Assembly: GCF_000469465.1 (NCBI RefSeq)
Contig: NZ_KI271813.1
Coordinates: 1-61,817, forward strand
Direction of reading: 5' to 3'
DNA from: Gemella bergeri ATCC 700627
GTDB lineage: Bacteria; Bacillota; Bacilli; Staphylococcales; Gemellaceae
Length of the DNA: 61,817 nucleotides
Shown: positions 26,619 to 35,289 of the stretch, piece after piece
Numbering within the stretch: the stretch's first letter is position 1
Layout of the letters: each line of letters starts with the position of its first letter
Program-made: the position numbers and the translations under genes
Notes under the pieces: generated by a model
Told to the model about the DNA's origin: nothing
What the model saw: the letters and a program-made list of their open reading frames with translations, nothing else
The model's database searches: none

Positions 26619-27230
26619 ATGAATACAAAAGAAAAAATACTTTCCGAAGCCTTGAAACTTTTTGCCCAAAAAGGTTATTCTGACGTTTATGTCAAAGATA
26701 TTGCGATGATGGTCAATATTAAGGCACCAAGTTTATATAAACATTTTAAAAATAAGCAGGAAATTTTCGATAATTGCATTAAAACCTTTTATGAAAAGAT
26801 GAATAAAAAGAGAAATACACTTCTTTTACCGAAAAACTCTGTCGATAATGAAATATATTTACATAAAAGTCGGACGGATATCATTCATATCGCACAAGAA
26901 TTATTTGAATTTTATCTATTAGATGAGATTGCCTCAAACTTTAGAAAAATGCTTCTTATTGACCGCTACAAAGATCACAACATCAATCGTCTATATGAAC
27001 AAATTTTTATTGATGACCCTATCTCCTATCAGATAGAAGTGTTTTCTCTACTACTATCGTCAAATAAAGTAAAGTTTGGAAACGCAACGGATATGGCAAA
27101 CGCATTTTACTCACAAATCTATTTTTTACTTCAAAAATATGACGAAAAAAAAGAAAAATTAGAAGATGCTAAGAAGGAAATTGAGATATTTATAAATGTA
27201 TTCTGTAATATTTGGGGGATAAAAGAATGA
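26619..27230 (+). CDS. TetR family transcriptional regulator
   Basis: A 203-residue repressor with the TetR DNA-binding domain at the N-terminus: KEKILSEALKLFAQKGYSDVYVKDIAMMVNIKAPSLYKHFKNKQEIFDNCI. The C-terminal domain is helical and not assignable. It overlaps the downstream hydrolase gene by 4 nt (ATGA), so the two are translationally coupled. A perfect palindrome in its own promoter suggests autorepression. Ligand unknown. The pair forms a plus-strand island in a minus-strand region, suggesting an accessory insertion. Confidence 0.9.
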   Translation: MNTKEKILSEALKLFAQKGYSDVYVKDIAMMVNIKAPSLYKHFKNKQEIFDNCIKTFYEKMNKKRNTLLLPKNSVDNEIYLHKSRTDIIHIAQELFEFYLLDEIASNFRKMLLIDRYKDHNINRLYEQIFIDDPISYQIEVFSLLLSSNKVKFGNATDMANAFYSQIYFLLQKYDEKKEKLEDAKKEIEIFINVFCNIWGIKE

Positions 27231-28138
27231 AATGGTTAAAAATCACACTGCTATTTATTGTAATTTTAGGAATTTTATATGTACTTAGTACATCATTACG
27301 CTTAAAAAGTGACCTAAAGGAAGCTAAGAAAAAGCTAGATAACTACCGTCCTAACCAAATGAACTTATCTTATGGAAATATTGAATATCTTGATATTGGA
27401 GCCGGAGAAACCCTGCTTGTTTGTCATGGAATATTTGGAGGTTTTGATCAAGGCTATGAAAGTGTAAAAAATTTCTCTAATAATTACAGAATTATTTCCC
27501 CCTCACGATTTGGATACCTTAATAGTGACATATTAGGAAACGGTACCCCAAAAGAGCAATGTAAAGCATATGTAGAACTTTTAGATAAATTAAATATTGA
27601 AAAGGTATTTATCGTAGGGGAATCTGCCGGAGGAACTGTAGCTATTCGATTTGCCCTAGATTATCCTAATAGATGTAAGGGACTCATTCTATATAGCTCT
27701 GCAATGCCTGAAACTAAAAAACCGGAAAAAATAAACTTACATCAAGCTCCGCCTGATTTTTTGTGTAATAATTTAGCCATGTATTTAGTCAGCCCATTTT
27801 TTAAAAGTACAATGGGTATGGACAGCAGTGTAGTTAAAACGATGTTACCAATTAATAAAAGAAGCACAGGAGTTAAAATAGATGGTAAGATCACAAACCC
27901 TGATATGGCGATCAACTATGATGATTATACCGTTGAAACAATAAAAGTTCCCATATTGGTTCTCCAAGCTAAAGATGACAAGCTAACAAAATATGATAAG
28001 TTTATTGATTCTGTTAAGAGATTCGATAATATCACATTAAAAGTATTTAATAGCGGCGGTCATCTTTTAGTCGGGCATGACGAGGAAATAAGGAAAACTG
28101 TATCTCATTTCATCTATCAAGCAAATCATAATAACTAA
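27227..28138 (+). CDS. Membrane-anchored alpha/beta hydrolase
   Basis: A 303-residue hydrolase with an N-terminal membrane anchor (about residues 4-24), so probably facing outward. The oxyanion region is CHGIFGGFDQGYES, the nucleophile elbow GESAGG (about residue 137), the acid in LQAKDDKLTKYD, and the His in SGGHLLVGHDEE. I take the ATG at 27227, after a G-rich ribosome-binding site; a TTG five codons earlier is less likely. Coupled to the TetR gene, which probably controls it. Substrate unknown; lipid esters or small lactones are possible. Confidence 0.85.
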   Translation: MKWLKITLLFIVILGILYVLSTSLRLKSDLKEAKKKLDNYRPNQMNLSYGNIEYLDIGAGETLLVCHGIFGGFDQGYESVKNFSNNYRIISPSRFGYLNSDILGNGTPKEQCKAYVELLDKLNIEKVFIVGESAGGTVAIRFALDYPNRCKGLILYSSAMPETKKPEKINLHQAPPDFLCNNLAMYLVSPFFKSTMGMDSSVVKTMLPINKRSTGVKIDGKITNPDMAINYDDYTVETIKVPILVLQAKDDKLTKYDKFIDSVKRFDNITLKVFNSGGHLLVGHDEEIRKTVSHFIYQANHNN

Positions 28139-28223
28139 TTGATTTATGATAATCAACGCAAAAGAAGATTGTACAAAAGTATAATTTTCTCGATCCTATA
28201 CACCACTATTATAATATACAGCC

Positions 28224-28253
28224 AAAAAAGCTACATCGAAGAGATGCAGCTTT
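28224..28253. terminator. Bidirectional intrinsic terminator between the hydrolase and mltG
   Basis: An 11-bp stem, AAAGCTACATC/GATGCAGCTTT (28227-28237 with 28243-28253), has a 5-nt loop. On the minus strand it is followed by a T-run, ending the mltG operon; it can also serve the plus-strand hydrolase. Confidence 0.85.
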
Positions 28254-28261
28254 CATACTTA

Positions 28262-29401
28262 TTATCTACTAGTTGGAATATAACCATCTATATGTTCTTT
28301 TGCTAATTGTTCATGTTCTTCATAAGTTTTTGAGAAATAGGCTTTTCCATCTTTTGAGGCATGAAGGAAATATATATACTCTGTATCCTCAGCATTGTTT
28401 AACGCCTTAAACGATACCGAACCAACAGAGGCGATAGGTCCCGGTGGTAACCCTTTAGTAACATAAGTGTTATATGGTGATTGAAGCGTTAATTCTTTTT
28501 GCGTAGGTGCTCCTGTTAATTTATCTGCTGCATAATTGGCTGACGGATCTGTTTGAAGCAACATACCTTTTGCTAACCTATTAAGAAATACACTTGCTAT
28601 TTTAGTATTCTCTCCATCTTTGGTAGATTCTTTTTCCAAAATACTCGCCATTGTAATATATTCATGAATAGATATTTGTTTATCTTTACCTGCAATATTC
28701 CAAACACGTTTATTTTCTTTATATAATGGAACTATTTTCTCGTTAGCTACACTTACCATTTTGGTAATTAGAGTTTCTGCGGTTTCATTATCATCCAAAG
28801 TATAAACAGCAGGATATAAATAACCTTCTAAAGCATATTTTATATTTTTTCCATAAATATCGTTCGTTATCAGTTCAGGAAATTTCTCTTTAAGTTTACC
28901 GATAAATTTTGCATCGTTTACTTTTTCTAAAAATTCTTCTGCATTTATTTTCTTAGTTTTTTCCAAATTCTGAGCGATTTTTAAAATACTATCACCTTCT
29001 ATTACAGCAAAAGTATTTCCTGCACGTGCTTTATCTTTAGTTCCTAATTCTTCCATTATTTGCGATACACTCATACTTGGTTTTAAGTTAAACGTACCTA
29101 CATAAAACGATAAACTCGGTTTCATCTTTGCATATAACTTAAATATGGCAGCATCTCTTATTAATCCCTTATTTTTTAATTCTTCAGCAATTTTTTGACT
29201 TCCATAACTCTCTTTTACTTCTATTTGAATATCGTTATTATTGCTTTTATCTACAGGTGTTAATCCGTAATAAAAATATGAAAGAAAAGCAACCGCAGCG
29301 ACTAATAATAATGTGAAAAATACAGAAAGTATTCCCCCTTTTTTATTTTTCTTATTTTTTTTTCTTAATTCATTCCTGCGTCTTATTTTATCTTCTCTCA
29401 T
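28262..29401 (-). CDS. mltG: Endolytic murein transglycosylase MltG
   Basis: MltG cuts nascent peptidoglycan strands next to the membrane. The 379 residues have a Lys/Arg-rich cytoplasmic start (1-22), a membrane span (about 24-46) and an extracellular YceG-like domain with MASILEKES holding the catalytic Glu, SVFLNRLAKGMLLQTDPSANYA and SPYNTYVTKGLPPGPIASVG. Length is normal. It is the last gene after ireB, ruvX and yrzB. Confidence 0.95.
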   Translation of the reverse strand: MREDKIRRRNELRKKNKKNKKGGILSVFFTLLLVAAVAFLSYFYYGLTPVDKSNNNDIQIEVKESYGSQKIAEELKNKGLIRDAAIFKLYAKMKPSLSFYVGTFNLKPSMSVSQIMEELGTKDKARAGNTFAVIEGDSILKIAQNLEKTKKINAEEFLEKVNDAKFIGKLKEKFPELITNDIYGKNIKYALEGYLYPAVYTLDDNETAETLITKMVSVANEKIVPLYKENKRVWNIAGKDKQISIHEYITMASILEKESTKDGENTKIASVFLNRLAKGMLLQTDPSANYAADKLTGAPTQKELTLQSPYNTYVTKGLPPGPIASVGSVSFKALNNAEDTEYIYFLHASKDGKAYFSKTYEEHEQLAKEHIDGYIPTSR

Positions 29402-29404
29402 TTT

Positions 29405-29707
29405 TTACTCACTTTCGTCATAGTAGAAAGTATCGAATACTTCAGAAATCATATCATATTCTTCATCAGTTTCAACAGGTTCAAATCTTACATTATCATC
29501 ATCTTCCACACAAATCATAGGAAAAATGCTAATTTCTTCCTCATCAATAGTTTCTTCTTCTGCAAAAATATAATAAAGATTTCCATTAGTTGGATTAGTA
29601 AATTCTAAAATTTTACGATATTCTTTTTCTTCACCTTCTAATGTACTTAATGTATAAATTTCTTCCGTATTGTCTATATTAATTTTTTTAAAATCTTTTT
29701 CCTGCAT
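29405..29707 (-). CDS. yrzB: YrzB family protein (DUF1292, UPF0473)
   Basis: A 100-residue very acidic protein of the DUF1292 family. Conserved elements are IYTLSTLEGEEKEYRKILEF and YYIFAEEETIDEEEISIFPM. No function is established. Its place after ireB and ruvX is conserved in low-GC Gram-positives. It ends 3 nt before mltG. Confidence 0.88.
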   Translation of the reverse strand: MQEKDFKKINIDNTEEIYTLSTLEGEEKEYRKILEFTNPTNGNLYYIFAEEETIDEEEISIFPMICVEDDDNVRFEPVETDEEYDMISEVFDTFYYDESE

Positions 29708-29728
29708 AATAATTACCTCGTTATTTTA

Positions 29729-30157
29729 TTAATTTAATTTATCCAAATAGGTTTGCAATATCAATACTGCTGCCATTTTATCGATAACATTTTTTCTTTT
29801 TTTTCTGGAAACATTCGCCTCTAACAGTACTCTATTAGCTCCCATAGTAGTAAGTCTCTCATCTTGAAGTATAATTTCAACATTTTTTATTTTCTTTTTT
29901 AACACCTCTACAAAATATAAAGTTGCTTCTCCTCGAAATCCAACAGAGTTATCCATATTTTTAGGTAAACCAACTACAATTTTTCCAACATTATACTCAG
30001 CTACCAGTTCTTTTATTCTTTTAATTTTAAAATCTTTTATTTGTTCGTTAATATTTATAGTTTCAACACCTTGGGCGGTAAAGCCTAATAAATCACTTAC
30101 CGCAACACCAATAGTTTTAGAACCGTAATCAAGTCCCATTATTCTCTTATCTAGCAT
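29729..30157 (-). CDS. ruvX: Pre-16S rRNA nuclease / Holliday junction resolvase-like YqgF (RuvX)
   Basis: A 142-residue RNase H-like nuclease acting on pre-16S rRNA 5' ends. [24 protein letters not shown] has the first catalytic Asp, [17 protein letters not shown] and [18 protein letters not shown] carry the others. It is adjacent to ireB with no gap, matching the ireB-ruvX-yrzB order. Confidence 0.94.
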   Translation of the reverse strand: MLDKRIMGLDYGSKTIGVAVSDLLGFTAQGVETININEQIKDFKIKRIKELVAEYNVGKIVVGLPKNMDNSVGFRGEATLYFVEVLKKKIKNVEIILQDERLTTMGANRVLLEANVSRKKRKNVIDKMAAVLILQTYLDKLN

Positions 30158-30412
30158 CTATGACTCCTGAATAAAAAAGTGTAATAAATATTCTAATAGA
30201 TCATCCATCTCTATCAATCTAATTTGCTCACGTGCATGATTATCCCTTGGAATATATATCGGATCTCCCGTTTTAATATATCCCATTAATTGATTTATAG
30301 GATCATAACCTTTCGATTTTATTGTAAGAACAACATTTTTCAAAATAGAATGGATATCTTTTTTATCATACAGACTGTTGTCAAATAGTCTTGTTTCATC
30401 AAAATTCGTCAT
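30158..30412 (-). CDS. ireB: IreB family regulatory phosphoprotein (UPF0297)
   Basis: An 84-residue protein of the IreB/YrzL family, a substrate of the PASTA-domain kinase pathway in Enterococcus. TRLFDNSLYDKKDIHSILKNVVLTIKSKGYDPINQLMGYIKTGDPIYIPRDNHAREQIR is highly conserved. It comes 13 nt after the DegV gene and directly before ruvX. Confidence 0.93.
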   Translation of the reverse strand: MTNFDETRLFDNSLYDKKDIHSILKNVVLTIKSKGYDPINQLMGYIKTGDPIYIPRDNHAREQIRLIEMDDLLEYLLHFFIQES

Positions 30413-30425
30413 AATCTACCTCCGA

Positions 30426-31265
30426 TTATACTAACTCTACAATAATCCCTACTGCTTTTTCTCCTGTATGAGTTGAAATAGCAGGCGTTGTAGTCATTAT
30501 ATCTTCATCTTTTACAACATAATCTAACTCATCTTTAACTTCTTTTTTTATTAATTCAACATATTCATCCGCCAAAGCATTAGGTAGGCTTATTCTCTTA
30601 ATAGATCGTTCACCTTTTTCATCTATTATTTTTTTTATTAAAGCGTGTACTAATTTTTTTTTACCACGAACTTTGTCAACCGCAATCAGTTCCGTTTCCT
30701 TCAACTGTGTCAATACTTTTATATTTAATAAACCTCCAATAAGGGCTGCTGATTTGCTAAGCCTTCCTCCTTTTACAAGATTATCTAAATTATCTATAGT
30801 AACAAAGGTTAATATATTTTTCGCTTTTTCTCTAAGTTTTGCAGCCACTTTTTCCAGAGGAATATTTTCTGAAAGTTCTTTTATGGCTTCTTCTAATAGA
30901 TAAACCATACCCCTTGTCGTTGTTTTTGTATCAACCACATAAATATCTTTAAATTCTGCTCCTGCTGATAATGCCGTATTGTATGTTCCGCTAAGTGCCG
31001 AAGATATGGTAAGAACTAATAATTTATATCCTTCTTTTGTCCATTTTTCAAATACTTTCAAAAAACTTCCAAGTGCCGGTTGGCTGGTAGAAAATTCATT
31101 TGCCGTTCTCATTTTTACTATATATTCATCATTGGCAATTGTTTTATAATTGTAGTCAACGCCATCAATAGTCATTGTCAAAGGCACAACTTCAACATCA
31201 TATTTATCAATCTCGTCAAAGGTTAAATCACTTGTTGAGTCAATAACTATTTTTACCTTTTCCAT
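30426..31265 (-). CDS. DegV family fatty acid-binding protein (second copy)
   Basis: A 279-residue DegV/FakB-like protein. VIDSTSDLTFDEIDKYDVEVVPL, FSTSQPALGSFLKVFEKW, TISSALSGTYNTA and NLDNLVKGGRLSKSAALIGGLLNIKVL are the family blocks. It differs from the copy at 15281-16138, so the two may bind different fatty acids. It abuts folA with no gap and is probably in the folA-thyA transcript. Confidence 0.88.
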   Translation of the reverse strand: MEKVKIVIDSTSDLTFDEIDKYDVEVVPLTMTIDGVDYNYKTIANDEYIVKMRTANEFSTSQPALGSFLKVFEKWTKEGYKLLVLTISSALSGTYNTALSAGAEFKDIYVVDTKTTTRGMVYLLEEAIKELSENIPLEKVAAKLREKAKNILTFVTIDNLDNLVKGGRLSKSAALIGGLLNIKVLTQLKETELIAVDKVRGKKKLVHALIKKIIDEKGERSIKRISLPNALADEYVELIKKEVKDELDYVVKDEDIMTTTPAISTHTGEKAVGIIVELV

Positions 31266-31760
31266 CTATTTTCCCTCTTTTCTTTTGTAGTGTAAAAATG
31301 AATAGTCAAATTCATTATCATCATCTTTTTTGAAATCTTTTTTTTCAATAAGTTCCCACTCTTCTAAAGAAAAATCCGGAAACTTCGTATCAGTATTTGC
31401 TACTGTTTCTACTTCCGTCACAAACATCTCGTCACAAATATCAAAATATTTATTATATATTGCTCCGCCGCCAAAGATAAATACGTTTTTTGTTTTTATA
31501 TTCTCAAGAATTTTTTTATCATCGCTAAAAACTTCTATATTTTTATAATCACCAAGTACCTCCGGATTTCTTGTTAAAACCCTGTTAACTCTATTAGGTA
31601 AGGCTCGTCCTATGCTTTCCAGTGTCTTTCTTCCCATAATAATAGTCTGACCTGTTGTCAACTCTTTAACTCTCAGCATATCATTTTTAATTCGCCAAGG
31701 AATAGTATTTTCATTACCAATACCTTTTTCTTTATCATATGCCACTACTAATGATATCAT
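31266..31760 (-). CDS. folA: Dihydrofolate reductase
   Basis: Reduces dihydrofolate with NADPH; the target of trimethoprim. The 164 residues start ISLVVAYDKEKGIGNENTIPWRIKNDM, and GRKTLESIGRALPNRVNRVLTRN and VFIFGGGAIYNKYF are NADPH-binding parts. It follows thyA by 14 nt, and both enzymes recycle folate in dTMP synthesis. Confidence 0.95.
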   Translation of the reverse strand: MISLVVAYDKEKGIGNENTIPWRIKNDMLRVKELTTGQTIIMGRKTLESIGRALPNRVNRVLTRNPEVLGDYKNIEVFSDDKKILENIKTKNVFIFGGGAIYNKYFDICDEMFVTEVETVANTDTKFPDFSLEEWELIEKKDFKKDDDNEFDYSFLHYKRKEGK

Positions 31761-31774
31761 GATAACTCCCCTTT

Positions 31775-32707
31775 CTATACAGCAATAGGTGCTTTTATAA
31801 ATGGATGACTTTCATAATCAACAACTTTAACATCTTCTATTTTTAAATCAAAAATACTTTCAAAATCAGCAATTTCTAAACTTGGTAAAGGAAAGGGTGT
31901 TCTTGACATCTGTTCTTTTACTTGATCAAAATGATTATTATAAATATGAGCATCTCCCAACGTATGAACAAATTCTCCAACTTCCAATCCACATTCTTTC
32001 GCAATTAAAATAGTTAGTAACGAATATGAAGCAATATTAAAAGGTACTCCTAAAAAAACATCACCACTTCTTTGATAAAGTTGACAACTCAACTTTCTAT
32101 CATTCACATAAAATTGAAATAAAGAGTGACACGGCGGTAATGCCATGGTATCTACTTCTGCAGGATTCCAAGATGAAACAATTAACCGGCGAGAGTTAGG
32201 ATTTGTTTTAATTTGTTCCACAACATTTTTCAACTGATCTACTCCATTAAAATTTCTCCATTGTTTTCCATATACATTCCCAAGATTTCCATATTTATCA
32301 GAAAATTCTTCATCATTAAGTATTCTTTCTTTAAATAAAGACATTTGCTCCTTGTATTGCTTATTAAAATCCGTATCAATTAGTGATTTATGCCCAAAAT
32401 CCGTCATATTCGGGCCGTTATATTCATCACTTTCCACCCATTTTTTAAATGCCCATTCATTCCAAATATTATTTTTATTCTCTAATAAAAATTTAATATT
32501 AGTATCACCTTTTATAAACCAAAGAAGTTCCGACCATACTAAATTAAAATTTACTTTTTTAGTTGTGAGTAACGGAAATCCTTTTGTCAAATCAAACTTC
32601 ATTTGATAACCAAATATACTTTTTGTCCCTACACCGGTTCTATCCGATTTTTGCGTTCCTTTTTCTAAAATTTCTTTACATAAATCTAAATATTGTCTAT
32701 CTGCCAC
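31775..32707 (-). CDS. thyA: Thymidylate synthase ThyA
   Basis: Makes dTMP from dUMP with methylenetetrahydrofolate. The 310 residues include [34 protein letters not shown]-type active site ([11 protein letters not shown] here, with the nucleophilic Cys), [17 protein letters not shown] and [10 protein letters not shown]. It precedes folA in an operon-like group and lies 12 nt downstream of mntR. Confidence 0.97.
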   Translation of the reverse strand: MADRQYLDLCKEILEKGTQKSDRTGVGTKSIFGYQMKFDLTKGFPLLTTKKVNFNLVWSELLWFIKGDTNIKFLLENKNNIWNEWAFKKWVESDEYNGPNMTDFGHKSLIDTDFNKQYKEQMSLFKERILNDEEFSDKYGNLGNVYGKQWRNFNGVDQLKNVVEQIKTNPNSRRLIVSSWNPAEVDTMALPPCHSLFQFYVNDRKLSCQLYQRSGDVFLGVPFNIASYSLLTILIAKECGLEVGEFVHTLGDAHIYNNHFDQVKEQMSRTPFPLPSLEIADFESIFDLKIEDVKVVDYESHPFIKAPIAV

Positions 32708-32719
32708 GCTTATTCTCCA

Positions 32720-33109
32720 TTATGCTTTATAATTATTTTCTTTTAAGTACGTCGCCAACTCTTTTATTTTCTCCAAAGAATCACGCCCTAAATGGTGTTC
32801 AATTCCCTCTACTTCTTCATACACTTTTTCTTCATGAACACCGATTATTCGAAGAAAATCTTCCAAAAGTTCGTGTCGTGTAAGAGCATACTCTCCCATA
32901 TCATGTCCTTTTTTAGTAAGAGCTATTCCACGATATTTTTCATAAACTATATATCCTTCAACGTCTAATTTCTTCAACATTTTTGTCACTGTAGACGGAT
33001 AAACATTCAAATGTTCTGCAATATCTGCAGATCGTGCATATCCTTTATTTTGTACAAGCGAATATATTATCTCAATATAATCTTCCATTGTTGGAGTTGC
33101 TTTTGCCAT
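32720..33109 (-). CDS. mntR: Manganese-dependent transcriptional regulator MntR
   Basis: A DtxR-family repressor of manganese uptake. The 129 residues have a winged helix (MEDYIEIIYSLVQNKGYARSADIAEHLNVYPSTVTKMLKKLD) and the metal/dimerisation domain RHELLEDFLRIIGVHEEKVYEEVEGIEHHLGRDSLEKI. The metal ligands known in Bacillus MntR (Asp and Glu near the start, His in RHELLE, and Glu/Glu/His in EGIEHH) are all in place. The C-terminus is about a dozen residues shorter than in Bacillus. It sits between the Nif3-like gene and thyA. Confidence 0.92.
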   Translation of the reverse strand: MAKATPTMEDYIEIIYSLVQNKGYARSADIAEHLNVYPSTVTKMLKKLDVEGYIVYEKYRGIALTKKGHDMGEYALTRHELLEDFLRIIGVHEEKVYEEVEGIEHHLGRDSLEKIKELATYLKENNYKA

Positions 33110-33126
33110 ATATATATATTTACCTC

Positions 33127-33903
33127 CTATAAAATTTTAAATGGTGATTTTTCAACTTCTGATTTTAAAGCTTCAACCTCTAACTTCAATAAATAAGTTT
33201 GCAATAACTCTTTTACCAAATGCTCTGAAAAATGACCAATATCTATTATATTTTTTTTCATTTCAATAGCATCAAGTGCTACATGATAACCGACATCACC
33301 TGTTAAGTACACATCTACTTCCGGTAAGTCATAAATAAAATCACCACCGCTGCCGCCTAATAATGCTACTGTTTTTATATTTTTTTTATTACCTATTACA
33401 GCACTAACACTAGATAATTCAAATTTTTCTTTTAAATAAAAAATAAATCTTTCAAAAGAAATTTCTTTTTTTAAATCACCATATCTTCCTAGTCCGGCAT
33501 CGGTATCTAATTTGTGTTCAAAAAGAACTTTAATATTATTTAACTCCAATTTTTTAGCTAAATAATCATTAAGTCCTAAACTTGCTGAATCCAAATTTGT
33601 ATGAAATGAAATTACTGAAATATCGTTCTGAATTAATAGTTTTATTATATTTGATTTAAAATCATCCGAAAAGTTTAATGATTTTATCGGTTTAAAAATA
33701 AGCGGATGATGAGAAACAATTAAATCTATTTTTTTTTCAATCGCTTCTTTTACCACTTGTGTCGTCACATCAAGACAAACTAATACTTTAGTAACTTCAT
33801 TATTATAATCTCCCAACATTAAACCAACATTATCCCATTTTTCAGCCAGTTTAACATTTGCAAATTTATTTAAATGATTATAAACATCTGCTACGGTCGG
33901 CAT
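33127..33903 (-). CDS. Nif3-like dinuclear metal center hexameric protein
   Basis: A 258-residue Nif3/YqfO family protein. VADVYNHLNKFANVKLAEKWDNVGLMLGD, DLIVSHHPLIFKP and ISFHTNLDSASLGLNDYLA carry metal-binding His and Asp residues, and the C-terminal LTGDVGYHVALDAIEMKKNIIDIGHFSEH supplies the rest. It lacks the middle PII-like insert found in the roughly 370-residue Bacillus form. Related proteins have been described as GTP cyclohydrolase I type 2 homologues, but activity is unclear. First gene of a likely Nif3-mntR-thyA-folA-degV group. Confidence 0.9.
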   Translation of the reverse strand: MPTVADVYNHLNKFANVKLAEKWDNVGLMLGDYNNEVTKVLVCLDVTTQVVKEAIEKKIDLIVSHHPLIFKPIKSLNFSDDFKSNIIKLLIQNDISVISFHTNLDSASLGLNDYLAKKLELNNIKVLFEHKLDTDAGLGRYGDLKKEISFERFIFYLKEKFELSSVSAVIGNKKNIKTVALLGGSGGDFIYDLPEVDVYLTGDVGYHVALDAIEMKKNIIDIGHFSEHLVKELLQTYLLKLEVEALKSEVEKSPFKIL

Positions 33904-34069
33904 ATTTATCCTCCTATTTCATCATTCATACTATTATAACATTTTATAAAAAAATTTGCTAGAAGACAACTTAATTGTAACAAAAATAAAATATTTATAT
34001 TATTTTATGAAAACTAATCCTAATTCTTCTTTATTACCATTAAAAATATTTTTGTGAATAAATACATAT

Positions 34070-34121
34070 TAACAATTAACTCCCCTAAAACTAATTTATG
34101 TTTTAGGGGAGCAATTGTTAT
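34070..34121. terminator. Strong hairpin terminator after alr
   Basis: A perfect 12-bp stem, CTCCCCTAAAAC/GTTTTAGGGGAG (34080-34091 with 34100-34111), has an 8-nt loop and is extended by AACAATT/AATTGTT outside. It lies 4 nt past the alr stop. It is one of the most stable hairpins in the window. Confidence 0.85.
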
Positions 34122-34124
34122 ATA

Positions 34125-35249
34125 CTATATTTCTTTACCGTTTGACAAATATACACGTGGAACTCTTGTATGGATAGCACATAATATTTCATAACTTATA
34201 GTATTTTGATAGTCTGCAAAATCATCAATAGATAATTTTTTATTATTGCATTCTCCAAAGAATAATACATCATCTCCTACCTTTATATTTTCCGAACATC
34301 TAACCATTAATTGATCCATACATACTCGTCCAACAATTTCGCAAAGCTCATCGCCCACTATTATCTTATACCCTTGAGCACAACGAAGCAAACCATCAGC
34401 ATAACCTATTGGAATAGTTGCTATATATTCATCTTCTTTAGCTTCATAAGTAGAACCGTACCCTACTTTACTTCCTTTTTTAATTTTTTTAACATGAGTT
34501 ACTTTACTAACAAGACTTGCAACTGTTTCTAATTTTATACCATATAATTTCTCTATATTACTACTTGGATATTCACCATAAAGAGATATACCGACCCTTA
34601 CTAGTTGATAGTCAGCGTGACAATTATGATATTTTATTGTACCTGCTGAGTTATCTAAATGGATATAAGTAGGTTTTTTTGTAAAAGTAGATAGTAAATC
34701 ATTAAACTTATCTATTTGTTGGTTATCATAGATATTATTTTCTCCATCTGCTTGTGCAAAGTGAGAAAATACTCCTTCAAATATTATTTTCTCAGATTTT
34801 AAAAGATTGTCAACGTGTCTCAGTTCTTCTTTATCAAAAATTCCGATTCTATTCATTCCTGTTTCCAGTTTTACATGTACTTTTAATTTTGAATTATTTT
34901 TTACAGCAGATATAGCTTGTGTTAACCAATCTTCTGAAGGACAACATAATGACACATTATTTTCAATAGCATAATTTACATTTAAAGGATTAGTTACACC
35001 TAATACTAAAATAAGTCCATCTTTTATTTTTTTTCTTAATTCTATTGCTTCTTCTAATGTGGCAACAGCAAAATATCTTGCTCCATTATCGTATAAAAGT
35101 TCTGATATTTTATCAGCTCCTAAACTGTATGAATTTGCTTTTACTACAGCAATAACTTTTTTATCACCTGCTAATTCAACAAATTTTTTATAATTATTTA
35201 AAACAGCGTCTAAATTAACGATTAATTTTGTGGGTCTATCATTTATCAT
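34125..35249 (-). CDS. alr: Alanine racemase
   Basis: Interconverts L- and D-alanine for peptidoglycan. The 374 residues have the PLP lysine in VVKANSYSLGADKIS (about residue 34; the usual form is VKANAYGHG) and the catalytic Tyr in SKVGYGSTYEA with RVGISLYGEYP and VCMDQL. A TATAAT (35273-35278) upstream may give a separate promoter. It follows an amino-acid permease gene by 40 nt. Confidence 0.95.
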   Translation of the reverse strand: MINDRPTKLIVNLDAVLNNYKKFVELAGDKKVIAVVKANSYSLGADKISELLYDNGARYFAVATLEEAIELRKKIKDGLILVLGVTNPLNVNYAIENNVSLCCPSEDWLTQAISAVKNNSKLKVHVKLETGMNRIGIFDKEELRHVDNLLKSEKIIFEGVFSHFAQADGENNIYDNQQIDKFNDLLSTFTKKPTYIHLDNSAGTIKYHNCHADYQLVRVGISLYGEYPSSNIEKLYGIKLETVASLVSKVTHVKKIKKGSKVGYGSTYEAKEDEYIATIPIGYADGLLRCAQGYKIIVGDELCEIVGRVCMDQLMVRCSENIKVGDDVLFFGECNNKKLSIDDFADYQNTISYEILCAIHTRVPRVYLSNGKEI

Positions 35250-35289
35250 TTTCTACTCCTATCTTTTATTAAATTATAACACAATTAAA

